Positions 25,843 through 34,798 of a stretch of 64,000 nt of DNA are shown here, piece by piece. Below the pieces are notes generated by a model. That model was not told the DNA's origin. It ran no database searches and saw only the letters and a list, made by a program, of their open reading frames with translations. The stretch covers positions 1-64,000 of the forward strand of contig CAJFQQ010000008.1 in assembly GCA_904419145.1 (NCBI GenBank). Direction: 5' to 3'. This DNA comes from an uncultured Oscillospiraceae bacterium. GTDB lineage: Bacteria > Bacillota > Clostridia > Oscillospirales > Oscillospiraceae. The stretch's first letter is position 1. Each line of letters opens with the position of its first letter. The position numbers were made by a program, and so were the translations under genes.

Positions 25843-25998
25843 CTATCTTCCCATACAGGCTTGCCCATGCAGCATTTCACGCTCGCTTTACCTGCTTCTG
25901 ATAAAAGAAACCTCCGCCTGTGATAGTATGGTTTATAGGTATTTCGATGTCGGCAGCATACACTGCAGATACGCTGTTTTTGAAGGGAGGAATCGTCT

Positions 25999-26526
25999 GT
26001 GAAAACCTGGAAACTCTGCCTCCTGTCCCTGGTGCCCGGTGTGCTGGGCTGGCTGCTCAACCTGCTGCTCTCTTGGGTACTCTTTGCCTCTCTGCCTGAT
26101 TTCTTTTATACCCTGTTATTCTACCTTGTCTACTACCTCCCCACCGCGGCCACTATCGTTTTCTGCCTGTGGCTGGGCCGCCGCTGCGGTCGGGCGAAGG
26201 TCTCATTTCCCAAGTACCTGCTGTGTACCCAGTGGCCCAGTGTGGTGGGCCTGGGGCTGTATGTCTGGCAGTTTCTCTTTGTCTCGGATGCGGCGCGCAG
26301 CACCTTGCTGGCTGTGTTGGGGCAGATGCCTTCCGCCCCGCTGATGTGCATTGCCACCCGACTGACATGGCTGCTGGATACGGACAATACATGGGACCAA
26401 CCGGAAAGCCTGCTGGCCACCATTTTCTCCCTGGTACTGCTGGCACTTCTCTATATTGCCGGGTACGGGTGGGGTCGGCGAAACCAGCGCATCGAAGATG
26501 CTGAAATCGTGCGATATACCCGGTGA
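25999..26526 (+). CDS. Hypothetical membrane protein
   Basis: A 175-residue protein with four hydrophobic segments (about 7-30, 34-57, 75-98 and 140-160) and a polar C-terminus. No family recognised. The start is GTG at 25999 with GGGAGG upstream. It stands alone between a terminator and the convergent rplT operon. Confidence 0.7.
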   Translation: MKTWKLCLLSLVPGVLGWLLNLLLSWVLFASLPDFFYTLLFYLVYYLPTAATIVFCLWLGRRCGRAKVSFPKYLLCTQWPSVVGLGLYVWQFLFVSDAARSTLLAVLGQMPSAPLMCIATRLTWLLDTDNTWDQPESLLATIFSLVLLALLYIAGYGWGRRNQRIEDAEIVRYTR

Positions 26527-26543
26527 CCCTTTTCTGAAACCAC

Positions 26544-26580
26544 AAAAAATCCCCCTGTCCCGAATCAGGACAGGGGGATT
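26544..26580 (-). terminator. Rho-independent terminator of infC-rpmI-rplT
   Basis: A 13-bp stem AATCCCCCTGTCC/GGACAGGGGGATT with six T on the minus strand. It also lies 22 bp past the stop of the convergent membrane protein gene. Confidence 0.9.
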
Positions 26581-26600
26581 CTCTTTGCTGCAAAAAGCAA

Positions 26601-26957
26601 TCAGCCGTTGGCCTTCTTGGCCATGTCCACCAGCTGGGCGAAAGCGGCCTCATTGTTCACAGCCAGCTCAGCCAGCATCTTGCGGTTGATCTCCACGCCG
26701 GCGGCCTTGAGACCATGCATAAAGGTGGAGTAATTCATGCCGTGGAGCTTCACGGCGGCGCTGATGCGGGTGATCCACAGCTGACGGAAGTCGCGCTTTT
26801 TCAGCTTGCGGCCGGTGTAGGCGTACACGCCGGACTTCATCACAGCTTGGTTTGCCACTCTGAAGTGCTTGGACTTGCTGCCCCAATAGCCCTTGGCCAG
26901 CTTCAGCACTTTATTTCTTCTCTTACGGGTCATCATTGCGCCCTTTACTCTTGCCAT
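26601..26957 (-). CDS. rplT: 50S ribosomal protein L20
   Basis: A 118-residue protein starting [18 protein letters not shown], with KGYWGSKSK and the typical [11 protein letters not shown] segment. L20 binds 23S rRNA early in assembly and in Firmicutes represses its own operon through the infC leader. GAGGAGG stands 10 nt before the ATG; it is third in infC-rpmI-rplT. Confidence 0.98.
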   Translation of the reverse strand: MARVKGAMMTRKRRNKVLKLAKGYWGSKSKHFRVANQAVMKSGVYAYTGRKLKKRDFRQLWITRISAAVKLHGMNYSTFMHGLKAAGVEINRKMLAELAVNNEAAFAQLVDMAKKANG

Positions 26958-26993
26958 ATCTTAAAAGCCTCCTCTTCTAGCGTATTCTCTTAC

Positions 26994-27191
26994 TTATTTG
27001 TAGGGGATCATCTTGCGGATGGTAGCCTCATTGGTCACATCGGCATAGCCACCGGCACGCAGACGACGGGTACGCTTGGTATCCTTCTTGGTGAGGATAT
27101 GGCTCTTATAGGCCTTGGCGCGCTTAACCTTACCGCTCTTGGTGAGGTTGAATCTTTTTTTTGCTCCGCTGTGGGATTTCAGTTTAGGCAT
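26994..27191 (-). CDS. rpmI: 50S ribosomal protein L35
   Basis: A 65-residue basic protein starting [17 protein letters not shown], the standard length and sequence for L35. AAGGAG is 9 nt from the ATG. It lies between infC and rplT in the usual order. Confidence 0.98.
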   Translation of the reverse strand: MPKLKSHSGAKKRFNLTKSGKVKRAKAYKSHILTKKDTKRTRRLRAGGYADVTNEATIRKMIPYK

Positions 27192-27236
27192 ACTCTCTTA
27201 CTCCTTCCATTTCGTTCCCTTGCCGAGGCAAGTCTC

Positions 27237-27755
27237 TTACTTTTTGACCTTGGGGGTGAGGAACATGGACATGTGCCGCCCCTCCAGTTTGGCTCCCTTG
27301 TCCACGTTGGATACCTCGGCGCACTGCTCTGCAAACTTATCCAGCAGGTTCTTGCCGATATCCGTATGGGCCATTTCCCGGCCCCGGAAGCGGACGGAGA
27401 CCTTCACCCGGTTTCCCTCGGTCAAAAACTTCTGGGCGTTTTTCAGCTTGACATTGAAATCCCCAATATCGATGCCGGGAGACATACGAATCTCCTTGAT
27501 CTCCACCACGTGCTGGTTCTTGCGGGCCTCTTTCTCCCGCTTCCCCTGCTCGAACCGGAACTTGCCGTAATCCATGAGCTTGCACACAGGCGGGGTCGCC
27601 TGGGGGGAGATCTTCACCAGGTCCAGCCCCTCCCGGTCTGCTACAGCCAGAGCCTCGTCGGCGGACATGATGCCCAGCTGCTCACCATTGGTCCCGATGA
27701 GCCGCACTTCCTTATCCCGGATCTCCTCATTCAGCTGATGCATAACACTGCTAAT
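27237..27755 (-). CDS. infC: Translation initiation factor IF-3, probable AUU start
   Basis: IF-3 keeps 30S subunits free and checks start-codon selection. The N-domain LNEEIRDKEVRLIGTNGEQLG and the C-domain KEIRMSPGIDIGDFNVKLKN are typical. Upstream of the conserved region the nearest ATG (27743) is 22 nt from AGGAGG. An in-frame ATT at 27755 is 10 nt from it and would give ISSVMHQLNEEI, like the ISKDF-type starts of Bacillus IF-3 encoded from AUU. AUU starts in infC let IF-3 repress its own synthesis. From ATT the product is 172 residues; start choice is inferred. Confidence 0.93.
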   Translation of the reverse strand: MSSVMHQLNEEIRDKEVRLIGTNGEQLGIMSADEALAVADREGLDLVKISPQATPPVCKLMDYGKFRFEQGKREKEARKNQHVVEIKEIRMSPGIDIGDFNVKLKNAQKFLTEGNRVKVSVRFRGREMAHTDIGKNLLDKFAEQCAEVSNVDKGAKLEGRHMSMFLTPKVKK

Positions 27756-27764
27756 AACCGAAGC

Positions 27765-27933
27765 ACCTCCTAATCCATTTTTCGACACATCATTTGCCCG
27801 GATAAAACAAAGCGACGGATGCAAATGCACCCGTCCACACAACAACAAGCACCCATCACTGGGTGATTGAAACCATGTAAACCTCTTCGCAGCGCTGGAG
27901 GTGAGGCGGATGCTGCCAGCCTTCTTTGTTTTC
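27765..27933 (-). promoter_or_regulatory. infC leader with attenuator-like hairpin (candidate L20 leader)
   Basis: About 175 nt lie between the promoter and the infC start. They hold an ATCACCC/GGGTG hairpin (about 27855-27875) and then a GACGG(G)TGCA/TGCA(T)CCGTC stem (about 27815-27836) followed by GCTTTGTTTT on the minus strand, which resembles a terminator. Firmicutes infC-rpmI-rplT operons are often controlled by L20 binding to such a leader; the assignment is by position and structure only. Confidence 0.55.
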
Positions 27934-27939
27934 GATGGT

Positions 27940-27968
27940 AGTATACCTAAAGTTCTTTCATTTGTCAA
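27940..27968 (-). promoter_or_regulatory. Promoter of infC-rpmI-rplT
   Basis: On the minus strand perfect TTGACA (27968-27963), a 17-bp spacer and TATACT (27945-27940). Confidence 0.9.
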
Positions 27969-28357
27969 GGAAAACTTTTATTCATCTCATCCGACATGTT
28001 TTCCGCACGGCTTTGCGCCTCCCCCTGGGTAAAATCTGGATGCTGTACCCCTTGCCGCCTGGAATGCGCAGCCTGCACAGGCTTCCTCCCCCCGCAGATC
28101 CAGCGGGAGCCTCCGGGCGACTCCAGTCGTCTTTGAGGCGATTTATCGGGCAGGTACCCGTTCTTTTGTGAAAGATGCCAAGAGTCTAACGCGATGTCCT
28201 GTAGGACCATCCGTATAGGTTGCTGATTTTCTGAAAAACAAAATTCGTTTACAATTTCGTTACCTTTTCCCTTTTGGAAAGAGGTACAATGTCTGATAGT
28301 TTGTTGCAAACGGATACGGTTTTCCCGGTGCATGCGCAAAGAAAGGAATCAATACAT
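27969..28357. other. Gene-free divergent region between infC promoter and exporter operon
   Basis: About 390 bp without a supported gene. Reading frames on both strands lack ribosome binding sites. A plus-strand TACAAT near 28286 could be the exporter -10 but has no good -35. Nothing else recognised. Confidence 0.5.
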
Positions 28358-30055
28358 ATGGAAGATACTCAGGAACAGTTGGAAGTGCAGGATCTATATG
28401 ACCAGGAGCCGCCTGCCGAGCAGGAACCCCCAGTCAAGAAGCCCAACTTCTTTCGCCGCTGCCTGAACAGCTGGAAAAAATGGTCCCGAAAAAAGAAAAT
28501 TTGGTCTGTAATCGCCTTGATACTGGTGGTGGTTATTCTATCCCGCCTGCTGTCCGGCGGGCGGCAGGCCGACAATGGACCCACCTATTTGACCGCCGCC
28601 GTGGAGCGGGGGAATATCACCTCCAGCCTCAGTGACAGCGGCACCCTGGAGCCTGCGGACTCCTATACCGTCACCTCTCTGGTGTCCGGCGAGGTGCTCA
28701 CCGCCGACTTCGAGGAGGGCGATGTGGTGGAGAAGGACACTCTGCTCTACAGCATCGACAGCAGCGACTCCACCAACAGCATCGAGCGCACCCAGCTGAA
28801 TCTGGACCAGGCCCAGCGCAACTACGACCGGACGCTGGAGACCCAGGAGGACCTGAATGTCAAGTCCACCGAGGCCGGCACGGTGACCGAGCTTCTGGTG
28901 GAGGTCGGGGATGAAGTCATTGCCGGCCAGGAGCTGGCCCAGATCCTGGATCGGGACAACATGGAGCTGGAGGTCCCCTTCCTCCGGGACGAGGCTGCCT
29001 CCATCTCCGTGGGCCAGCGGGCCACAGTCACCCTGGACAGCACCTTTGAGGAGCTGTCCGGCACAGTCACAGACGTCAGCGGCGCGGATGTGATCCTCAG
29101 CGGCAACCGCATCGTCCGCTATGTCACCGTCGAGGTACCCAACCCGGGCGCCCTGACGGAGACCACCGCCGCCACCGCTATGGTAGGGGATTACGCCTGT
29201 GTGGCCAGCGCCAACTTCTCCTACAAGGCCCAGACCTCTATCACCGCTCCCGCCGCCGGCGACGTGGTGGACATCTATGTCCACGAGGGCTCGGAGGTCG
29301 GCAGGAACCAGGTGCTGATGTACATACAGAGCGACGACGTCCAGGACCAGGTGGACAACGCCTACAACTCCCTGCGGGACGCGGAGATCGCCCTGGAGAC
29401 CCAGGAGAACAACTACAACATCACCTCCCCCATCCAGGGCACGGTGGTGGAAAAGGGTTTCAAGGCTGGAGACAATGTCTCCTCCGGCTCCACTCTCTGC
29501 ACAGTATACGACCTCTCTTACCTGACCATGACCGTTTATGTGGATGAGTTGGACATCAGCAGCGTAGCGGTTGGTCAGCGCGTTACCATTACCGCGGACG
29601 CAGCAGAGGGCCAATCCTATGAGGGCGTAGTGACCACTGTCAGCATCAAGGGGACCACCAACGGCGGCGTCACCACCTATCCCGTCACCATCCGCATCAA
29701 TGAGACAGACGGCCTTCTCCCCGGCATGAATGCCGACTATGAAATCATTACTGCCCAGGCAGATAATGTGCTGCGCATCCCGGCGGCAGCCGTGGACCGG
29801 GGCAACCGGGTCCTGGTGGTGGATGAGAATGCCGACGGCAGTGACGGCGCTCCGGAGGGCTACCGTTACCAAAATGTCACCACCGGCATCACCGACGGCG
29901 ACTGGATCGAGATCACCGACGGTTTGACCGAGGGCGACACCATCGCCTATATCCCCAGCAGCAATGACTCCTCCGGCTTTATGGGCATGATGATGGGCGG
30001 TATGGGTGGAGGCGGCGAGATGGTCGTCGCCCCCGCCGCCCCCATGGGAGGCTGA
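28358..30055 (+). CDS. HlyD/MacA-type efflux adaptor (membrane fusion protein)
   Basis: A 565-residue adaptor. A charged cytoplasmic tail (about 1-50) leads into one membrane segment (about 51-68). Extracellular lipoyl/barrel-sandwich halves and a short hairpin follow (LNLDQAQRNYDRTLETQ), then a second biotinyl-like unit (ITAPAAGDVVDIYVHEG; ITSPIQGTVVEKGFKAGDNV) and beta-barrel domains. The C-terminus is a Gly/Met-rich run. It sits 2 bp before an ABC ATPase and a MacB-type permease, so it should link them to substrate or wall. The ATG at 28358 has AAAGGAA upstream. Confidence 0.88.
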   Translation: MEDTQEQLEVQDLYDQEPPAEQEPPVKKPNFFRRCLNSWKKWSRKKKIWSVIALILVVVILSRLLSGGRQADNGPTYLTAAVERGNITSSLSDSGTLEPADSYTVTSLVSGEVLTADFEEGDVVEKDTLLYSIDSSDSTNSIERTQLNLDQAQRNYDRTLETQEDLNVKSTEAGTVTELLVEVGDEVIAGQELAQILDRDNMELEVPFLRDEAASISVGQRATVTLDSTFEELSGTVTDVSGADVILSGNRIVRYVTVEVPNPGALTETTAATAMVGDYACVASANFSYKAQTSITAPAAGDVVDIYVHEGSEVGRNQVLMYIQSDDVQDQVDNAYNSLRDAEIALETQENNYNITSPIQGTVVEKGFKAGDNVSSGSTLCTVYDLSYLTMTVYVDELDISSVAVGQRVTITADAAEGQSYEGVVTTVSIKGTTNGGVTTYPVTIRINETDGLLPGMNADYEIITAQADNVLRIPAAAVDRGNRVLVVDENADGSDGAPEGYRYQNVTTGITDGDWIEITDGLTEGDTIAYIPSSNDSSGFMGMMMGGMGGGGEMVVAPAAPMGG

Positions 30056-30057
30056 CC

Positions 30058-30801
30058 ATGAGTGCGCTGATCGAATTTCAGAAGGTCTGTAAATATTACC
30101 AGATGGGCGACACAGTGGTGAAGGCCGCGGACCACATCTCCTTCCAGATCCAGAAGGGGGAGTTTGTGGCCATCGTGGGCAAGTCCGGCTCCGGCAAGTC
30201 CACCTGCATGAACATTATCGGCTGTCTGGACGTGCCCACCAGCGGCACCTATCTGCTGGACGGCAACGATGTGGGCACCCTGGACAAGAATCATCTGGCG
30301 GAGATCCGCAACAAGATGCTGGGCTTCATCTTTCAGCAGTATAACCTTCTGCCCAAGCTCACGGTGCTGGAGAATGTGGAAGTCCCCCTGATGTATGCCG
30401 GCGTTCCCAAGCCGGAGCGCCGCCAGAGGGCTCTGGCAGCCCTGGAGATTGTGGGGCTCGCCAGCAAACTGAAAAACATGCCCAACCAGCTCTCCGGCGG
30501 CCAGCAGCAGCGGGTGTCCATCGCCCGGGCCCTGGCGGGAAATCCTGCGGTCATTCTGGCCGACGAGCCCACCGGCGCCCTGGACAGCCGCACCAGCCGG
30601 GAGGTTCTGGGGATGCTCCAGAATCTCCACAGCCAGGGCCACACCGTGGTTCTCATCACCCACGACAACTCCATCGCCGTTACTGCCCAGCGGATCATCC
30701 GCCTGGAGGACGGCCAGGTGGTCTATGACGGCGACGCCCACGCGCCGGAGGCCGTGGTGACCCACAACGACATCTGGCAGGAGAGGGGGAGCGCCTCGTG
30801 A
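30058..30801 (+). CDS. MacB/LolD-type ABC transporter ATPase
   Basis: A 247-residue ATPase with Walker A GKSGSGKST (41-49), the signature LSGGQQQR, Walker B VILADEPT and the switch histidine in VLITHD. Its closest type is the MacB/LolD/FtsE branch, which drives mechanotransmission across the envelope rather than classical transport. The GTG start of the permease overlaps its stop by 4 bp. Confidence 0.94.
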   Translation: MSALIEFQKVCKYYQMGDTVVKAADHISFQIQKGEFVAIVGKSGSGKSTCMNIIGCLDVPTSGTYLLDGNDVGTLDKNHLAEIRNKMLGFIFQQYNLLPKLTVLENVEVPLMYAGVPKPERRQRALAALEIVGLASKLKNMPNQLSGGQQQRVSIARALAGNPAVILADEPTGALDSRTSREVLGMLQNLHSQGHTVVLITHDNSIAVTAQRIIRLEDGQVVYDGDAHAPEAVVTHNDIWQERGSAS

Positions 30802-31991
30802 ATTTCCTGGAAACCTTCCAGATGGCGGTCCAGAACATCTTCTCCAGCAAGATGCGCTCCTTTCTCACCATGCTGGGCATCATCATCGGCATCGCCTCTG
30901 TCATGGTCATCATCGGCCTGGGCAACGGCATGCAGACCTATATGACTGAGCAGTTCCAGGCCATCGGGGCCAATACCCTGGAGGTGTCCATCATGGGCCG
31001 GGGTTCCTCAAGAAATGTGGATGAAGAGGATATGTACCGCATCGTGTCCGACCATCCGGAAGATCTGGCTCTGATCTCCCCCACTGTCTCTGTGCGGAGC
31101 ACCGTGAAGATAGGGACAGAGACGCTGTCTTTCACCTCCGCTACCGGAGTTGGCGAGGACTATTTCGCCATCAAGCAGTACAGTATCGCCCAGGGCCGGG
31201 GCCTGCAGTACATCGATATGGATAAGCGCCTCCACGTCTGCGTGGTGGGACTGTACATTGCCAATGAATACTACAACGGCGATGCGGTGGGACAGTCCAT
31301 CCGCATCGGCGGCACCAAATATGAGATCGTGGGCGTGATGGCCCAGGAGGGCGACACCCTGGAGGAGGGCGGCACGGACGACGTGATCTTCCTTCCCTAT
31401 ACCACCGCCGCCCGCCGCTCCGGCACAGAGGTCACCAGTTACACCATCACTGTGGTGGATGAGAACCGGGCCACCGAGTGCCGGGAGCTGGTGGAGGACG
31501 AGCTGACAGAGATCTTTGGCTCCGACAGCGCCTTTACCGTCATCAGCATGACCGAAATCCTGAACATGATGACGGAGATGCTCAACGTGATGATCACCAT
31601 TCTGGCCGCCATTGCCGCCATCTCCCTGGTGGTGGGCGGTATCGGCATCATGAACATCATGCTGGTATCCGTCACTGAGCGCACCCGGGAGATCGGTATT
31701 CGAAAGGCCTTGGGTGCCAAGGAGCGGAGCATCATGGCCCAGTTTGTGGTGGAGGCTGCCGTCACCAGCGCCATCGGCGGTCTGATCGGCATTGCCGCAG
31801 GCTATGCCTTCTCCTCCCTGGCCTCCACTTTGATCGTAGCATTGCTGAGCACTCAGATGTCGGTAACCCCGACAGCATCCTCTATCGCCCTGGCCTTCGG
31901 CATTTCTGCTGCCATCGGTATCCTGTTCGGCTATCTGCCGGCCAAGAAGGCCGCCCAGCTCAACCCCATCGACGCGCTGCGCTATGAATAA
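30798..31991 (+). CDS. MacB-like ABC transporter permease
   Basis: A 397-residue FtsX-fold permease: one N-terminal membrane segment (about 18-43), a large extracytoplasmic MacB core domain (about 45-265) and three C-terminal membrane segments. The cytoplasmic TERTREIGIRKALGAK motif is diagnostic. It starts at GTG within the ATPase stop. With the adaptor it forms a MacAB-like tripartite unit without an outer-membrane channel, as in Gram-positives; likely cargo is a peptide, lipopeptide or antibiotic. Confidence 0.93.
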   Translation: MNFLETFQMAVQNIFSSKMRSFLTMLGIIIGIASVMVIIGLGNGMQTYMTEQFQAIGANTLEVSIMGRGSSRNVDEEDMYRIVSDHPEDLALISPTVSVRSTVKIGTETLSFTSATGVGEDYFAIKQYSIAQGRGLQYIDMDKRLHVCVVGLYIANEYYNGDAVGQSIRIGGTKYEIVGVMAQEGDTLEEGGTDDVIFLPYTTAARRSGTEVTSYTITVVDENRATECRELVEDELTEIFGSDSAFTVISMTEILNMMTEMLNVMITILAAIAAISLVVGGIGIMNIMLVSVTERTREIGIRKALGAKERSIMAQFVVEAAVTSAIGGLIGIAAGYAFSSLASTLIVALLSTQMSVTPTASSIALAFGISAAIGILFGYLPAKKAAQLNPIDALRYE

Positions 31992-32010
31992 CAAAGGAGG
32001 GAGTTTCCCG

Positions 32011-33864
32011 ATGAAACGACTGATTCCACTCTGCCTCGCTCTGGTCATGGCCTTGACCTGCCTTGCGGCCGTACCCGCCCAAGGGGCGGACCTGGCCTCC
32101 GTCCAGGGGACGGTCCAGGCTCTCGGCATTATGACCGGCGACGAAAACGGCAACATGAACCTGACCGCCTCCATTAACCGGGCGGAATTTGCCAAGATGC
32201 TGGTGATGGCGTCCCCCTATAAGGACTCCGTCGCCTCCGGCGCCAGCAACTACTCCCTGTTTTCCGACGTACGCCGGGGCCACTGGGCCACGGAGTATAT
32301 CCGGGTGGCCGTGGAGCAGGGCTGGGTCACCGGTTACAGCGACGGCACCTTCCGCCCGGACCAGACCATCAAGCTGGAGGAGGCCGCCGCCTCCCTGCTG
32401 CGGCTGCTGGGCTATGAGAACAGCGACCTGGTGGGCTCCTATCCCGCCGCCCAGATCAACAAGTTCCACGCCCTGGGCCTGGGAGACGGCATTACGGTCA
32501 CCCAGGGACAGCTACTGACCCGCGGGGACTGCATGTATATTTTCTATAACCTGATGACCGCCGAAACCAAGTCTGGCAGTGTCTATGCCACCACCCTGGG
32601 CTACAGCCTCACCGCCTCCGGGGAGCTGGACTACGCAGGGCTGGTTTCCTCGGACCTGAAAGGCCCCTTCACCGCCGCCTCCGGCCGTCTGGACCTGCCC
32701 TTCACACCGGTATCCTATACTAAGAACGGCCATACTGCCTCCGCCTCGGATGTGAGCGAGTATGACATCTACTACTACAACGAAAACACGCGGGCGGTTT
32801 ACCTCTACAGCAACCGTGTCACCGGCACCTATACCGCCGCCACCCCCAGCACCACCTCTCCCACCAGCGTCACGGTGGCCGGAAACAGCTACACCCTGGG
32901 CACCTCCAGCGCGGCCTATAAGATGTCCTCCATGGGCGACTTCACCGTAGGCGATGTGGTGACGCTGCTCATCGGCATGGACGGCACCGTGGCCGACGTG
33001 GTGGCTGCCGAGGAGGTCTCCTCCATCTGCTACGGCGTGGTCACCGCCAATGGCAACGAGAGCTATGTCACCGCCGGCGGCGCCATCGAGTCCGGCCGCA
33101 CTGTGGAGATCTTCTGCACCGACGGCACCACCCGCACCTTCACCGCCAACGCCACCATGCGCGTGGGCAGCATCGTATCCGTCAGCTACTCCGGCGGCAG
33201 GACCGTGGTGCGCAGCATCGGCAGCAAGTCCACGTCCGGCCAGGTCAGCCGGGACGGCACCAAATTCGGTGACCTGAAATTTGCTTCCGACGTGCAGATC
33301 CTGGACACCGACCGGGACGGCAATTATGCTATCATCTATCCCAGCCGTCTGGCGGGCTACCGTCTGGACAGCGACGATGTGCGCTGGTACGCCACCAACG
33401 AGGACGGTGAGATCACCTATCTGATCCTCAACAACGCCACCGGCGACATCTACACCTACGGGCTTCTCACCAATGTCACTGAGGTGAACACCGGGACTTC
33501 CATCACCAGCTCCTACTCCTACGTCATCAACGGCACTGCCGGCGTCCATGCCCCCAGCGGCACCATGTACAACGTGGAGAGCGGCGGCGCCCGGTTCATC
33601 TACTCCGGCGGACAGATCGACGGTATCCGCAACCTGAAGCGGCTGTCGGTGGACGATATCACCACCACCCAGCTCACCGCCGACGGCCAGACCTACAAAA
33701 TCTCCGAGCAGGTCCAGGTCTACCTCCGCTCCGGCGGTAGTTACAACCTGACCAACCTGGCCGCTGTAGGCGATACGGCAGCCTATGACCTTGTGGCCTA
33801 CTACGACGACCTGAATGTCAGCGCCGGCGGCCTGGTCCGGGTGATCGTGGCAACGCCGAAGTAA
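32011..33864 (+). CDS. Secreted S-layer homology (SLH) domain protein
   Basis: A 617-residue exported protein. A signal peptide (MKRLIPLCLALVMALTCLAA; cleavage near AQGA) is followed by SLH repeats at about 25-185, including FSDVRRGHWATEYIRVAVEQG and GYSDGTFRPDQTI. SLH domains attach to pyruvylated secondary wall polymers. The rest is Ser/Thr/Gly-rich beta sequence of unknown fold. The ATG at 32011 has AAAGGAGGG 10 nt upstream and lies 19 bp after the permease stop, so it probably belongs to the exporter operon. Whether the exporter serves it is unknown; its signal peptide points to Sec export. Confidence 0.88.
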   Translation: MKRLIPLCLALVMALTCLAAVPAQGADLASVQGTVQALGIMTGDENGNMNLTASINRAEFAKMLVMASPYKDSVASGASNYSLFSDVRRGHWATEYIRVAVEQGWVTGYSDGTFRPDQTIKLEEAAASLLRLLGYENSDLVGSYPAAQINKFHALGLGDGITVTQGQLLTRGDCMYIFYNLMTAETKSGSVYATTLGYSLTASGELDYAGLVSSDLKGPFTAASGRLDLPFTPVSYTKNGHTASASDVSEYDIYYYNENTRAVYLYSNRVTGTYTAATPSTTSPTSVTVAGNSYTLGTSSAAYKMSSMGDFTVGDVVTLLIGMDGTVADVVAAEEVSSICYGVVTANGNESYVTAGGAIESGRTVEIFCTDGTTRTFTANATMRVGSIVSVSYSGGRTVVRSIGSKSTSGQVSRDGTKFGDLKFASDVQILDTDRDGNYAIIYPSRLAGYRLDSDDVRWYATNEDGEITYLILNNATGDIYTYGLLTNVTEVNTGTSITSSYSYVINGTAGVHAPSGTMYNVESGGARFIYSGGQIDGIRNLKRLSVDDITTTQLTADGQTYKISEQVQVYLRSGGSYNLTNLAAVGDTAAYDLVAYYDDLNVSAGGLVRVIVATPK

Positions 33865-33909
33865 AGCGATACCCGGACGGTTCCCAAAAGCGCCTATCCT
33901 GAGCAAAAT

Positions 33910-33945
33910 AAGACGCCCGGCAGAGTTTCCTCTGCCGGGCGTCTT
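33910..33945. terminator. Bidirectional-type hairpin between SLH gene and rubrerythrin
   Basis: A perfect 16-bp stem AAGACGCCCGGCAGAG/CTCTGCCGGGCGTCTT with a TTTC loop between two convergent genes. Confidence 0.85.
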
Positions 33946-33956
33946 GCTTTCAGATC

Positions 33957-34547
33957 TTACTTCTCATAGGGGGACAGCTCCAGGCGGATAAAGTACCCCT
34001 GGCTGTGCTTGCAGACCGGGCACTGGGCCGGCGCCTGCTTTCCGTTGTGGATATGGCCGCAGTTGAGGCAGATCCAGGCTGTGTCCACATCGCTGACAAA
34101 GAGCTTTCCCTGCTCCAGCAGCTGGGCAAAGCGCTTGAAGCGGTCGGCGTGGACCTTTTCGATCTTGGCAATCTGCCGGAAGGCCGCGGCAATGGCCGGA
34201 AAGCCCTCCTGCTCCGCCTGATCGCCAAAGGCGGGATATGCACTCTCATACTCGTCCATCTCGTGCTCTGTGGCCAGCTTCAGCAGCTCCAGCACATCTT
34301 CGGTGCAGTCTACCGGATAGCCGGCGGTGATGTCAATGTTGGCGCAGCCGGCTTTTTTCAGGTAGTCGTAAAATACCTCCGCGTGCTCCTTCTCCTGGCC
34401 GGCGGTGTATTCAAACACCAGCTGCAGCACCTCCATGCTGTTCTTCTTCGCGGTGGCCGCAGAAAAGGTATAGCGGTTGCGCGCCTGGCTCTCCCCGGCA
34501 AACGCCCGCAGCAGATTCTCCTTGGTAACGCTGTCTCGCAGTTCCAT
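33957..34547 (-). CDS. rbr: Rubrerythrin
   Basis: A 196-residue non-haem diiron peroxidase that reduces H2O2 in anaerobes. The four-helix ferritin-like part supplies the iron ligands in GESQARNRY, EYTAGQEKEHAE, EHEMDEYE and KIEKVHADRF. The C-terminal rubredoxin-like site has CLNCG and CPVC pairs. AGGAGG precedes the ATG. It is divergent from the small Asn-rich peptide gene. Confidence 0.97.
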   Translation of the reverse strand: MELRDSVTKENLLRAFAGESQARNRYTFSAATAKKNSMEVLQLVFEYTAGQEKEHAEVFYDYLKKAGCANIDITAGYPVDCTEDVLELLKLATEHEMDEYESAYPAFGDQAEQEGFPAIAAAFRQIAKIEKVHADRFKRFAQLLEQGKLFVSDVDTAWICLNCGHIHNGKQAPAQCPVCKHSQGYFIRLELSPYEK

Positions 34548-34613
34548 AACCTACCTCCTTACATTGGTAAGGCTAGTATGGGCAGGGCGATTTTGTTTTA
34601 TTCTCCCATGCAT

Positions 34614-34642
34614 GTATATTTTTCCGCAGCGGGGCAACAATA
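34614..34642 (+). promoter_or_regulatory. Candidate sigma-F/G-type (forespore) promoter
   Basis: GTATA (34614-34618), a 14-bp spacer and GGCAACAATA (34633-34642), which fits the sigma-F pattern GYATA...GGNNANNNTR. No sigma-A promoter is evident here. It would drive the 37-residue peptide. Short consensus matches arise by chance, so this is tentative. Confidence 0.35.
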
Positions 34643-34678
34643 GAGCCGTACTCAGCTGCAGGAAAGGAGGTGCGCTCC

Positions 34679-34792
34679 ATGGAGAAGAACTGCAACACCA
34701 ATCAGAACAAGAACAACCAGAATAAGAACACGAACCAGAATACCAACAATCAGAATAACAACCAAAACAAGAATCAGAACTGCAACAAGTAA
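34679..34792 (+). CDS. 37-residue Asn/Gln/Lys-rich peptide
   Basis: A complete small gene: AAAGGAGGTG, 6-nt spacing, ATG, 37 codons, TAA, then a strong terminator. The product has 19 Asn, 6 Gln, 5 Lys and 3 Thr, in an alternating N-x pattern, with one Cys near each end (positions 5 and 35) and no hydrophobic residue after Met1. It has no signal peptide. Asn is written almost only as AAC/AAT alternating with CAG/AAG, so the DNA is A-rich against a GC-rich background. No function is known to me; a spore or coat component is one guess, suggested by the possible sigma-F promoter. Confidence 0.75.
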   Translation: MEKNCNTNQNKNNQNKNTNQNTNNQNNNQNKNQNCNK

Positions 34793-34798
34793 CCAGCA

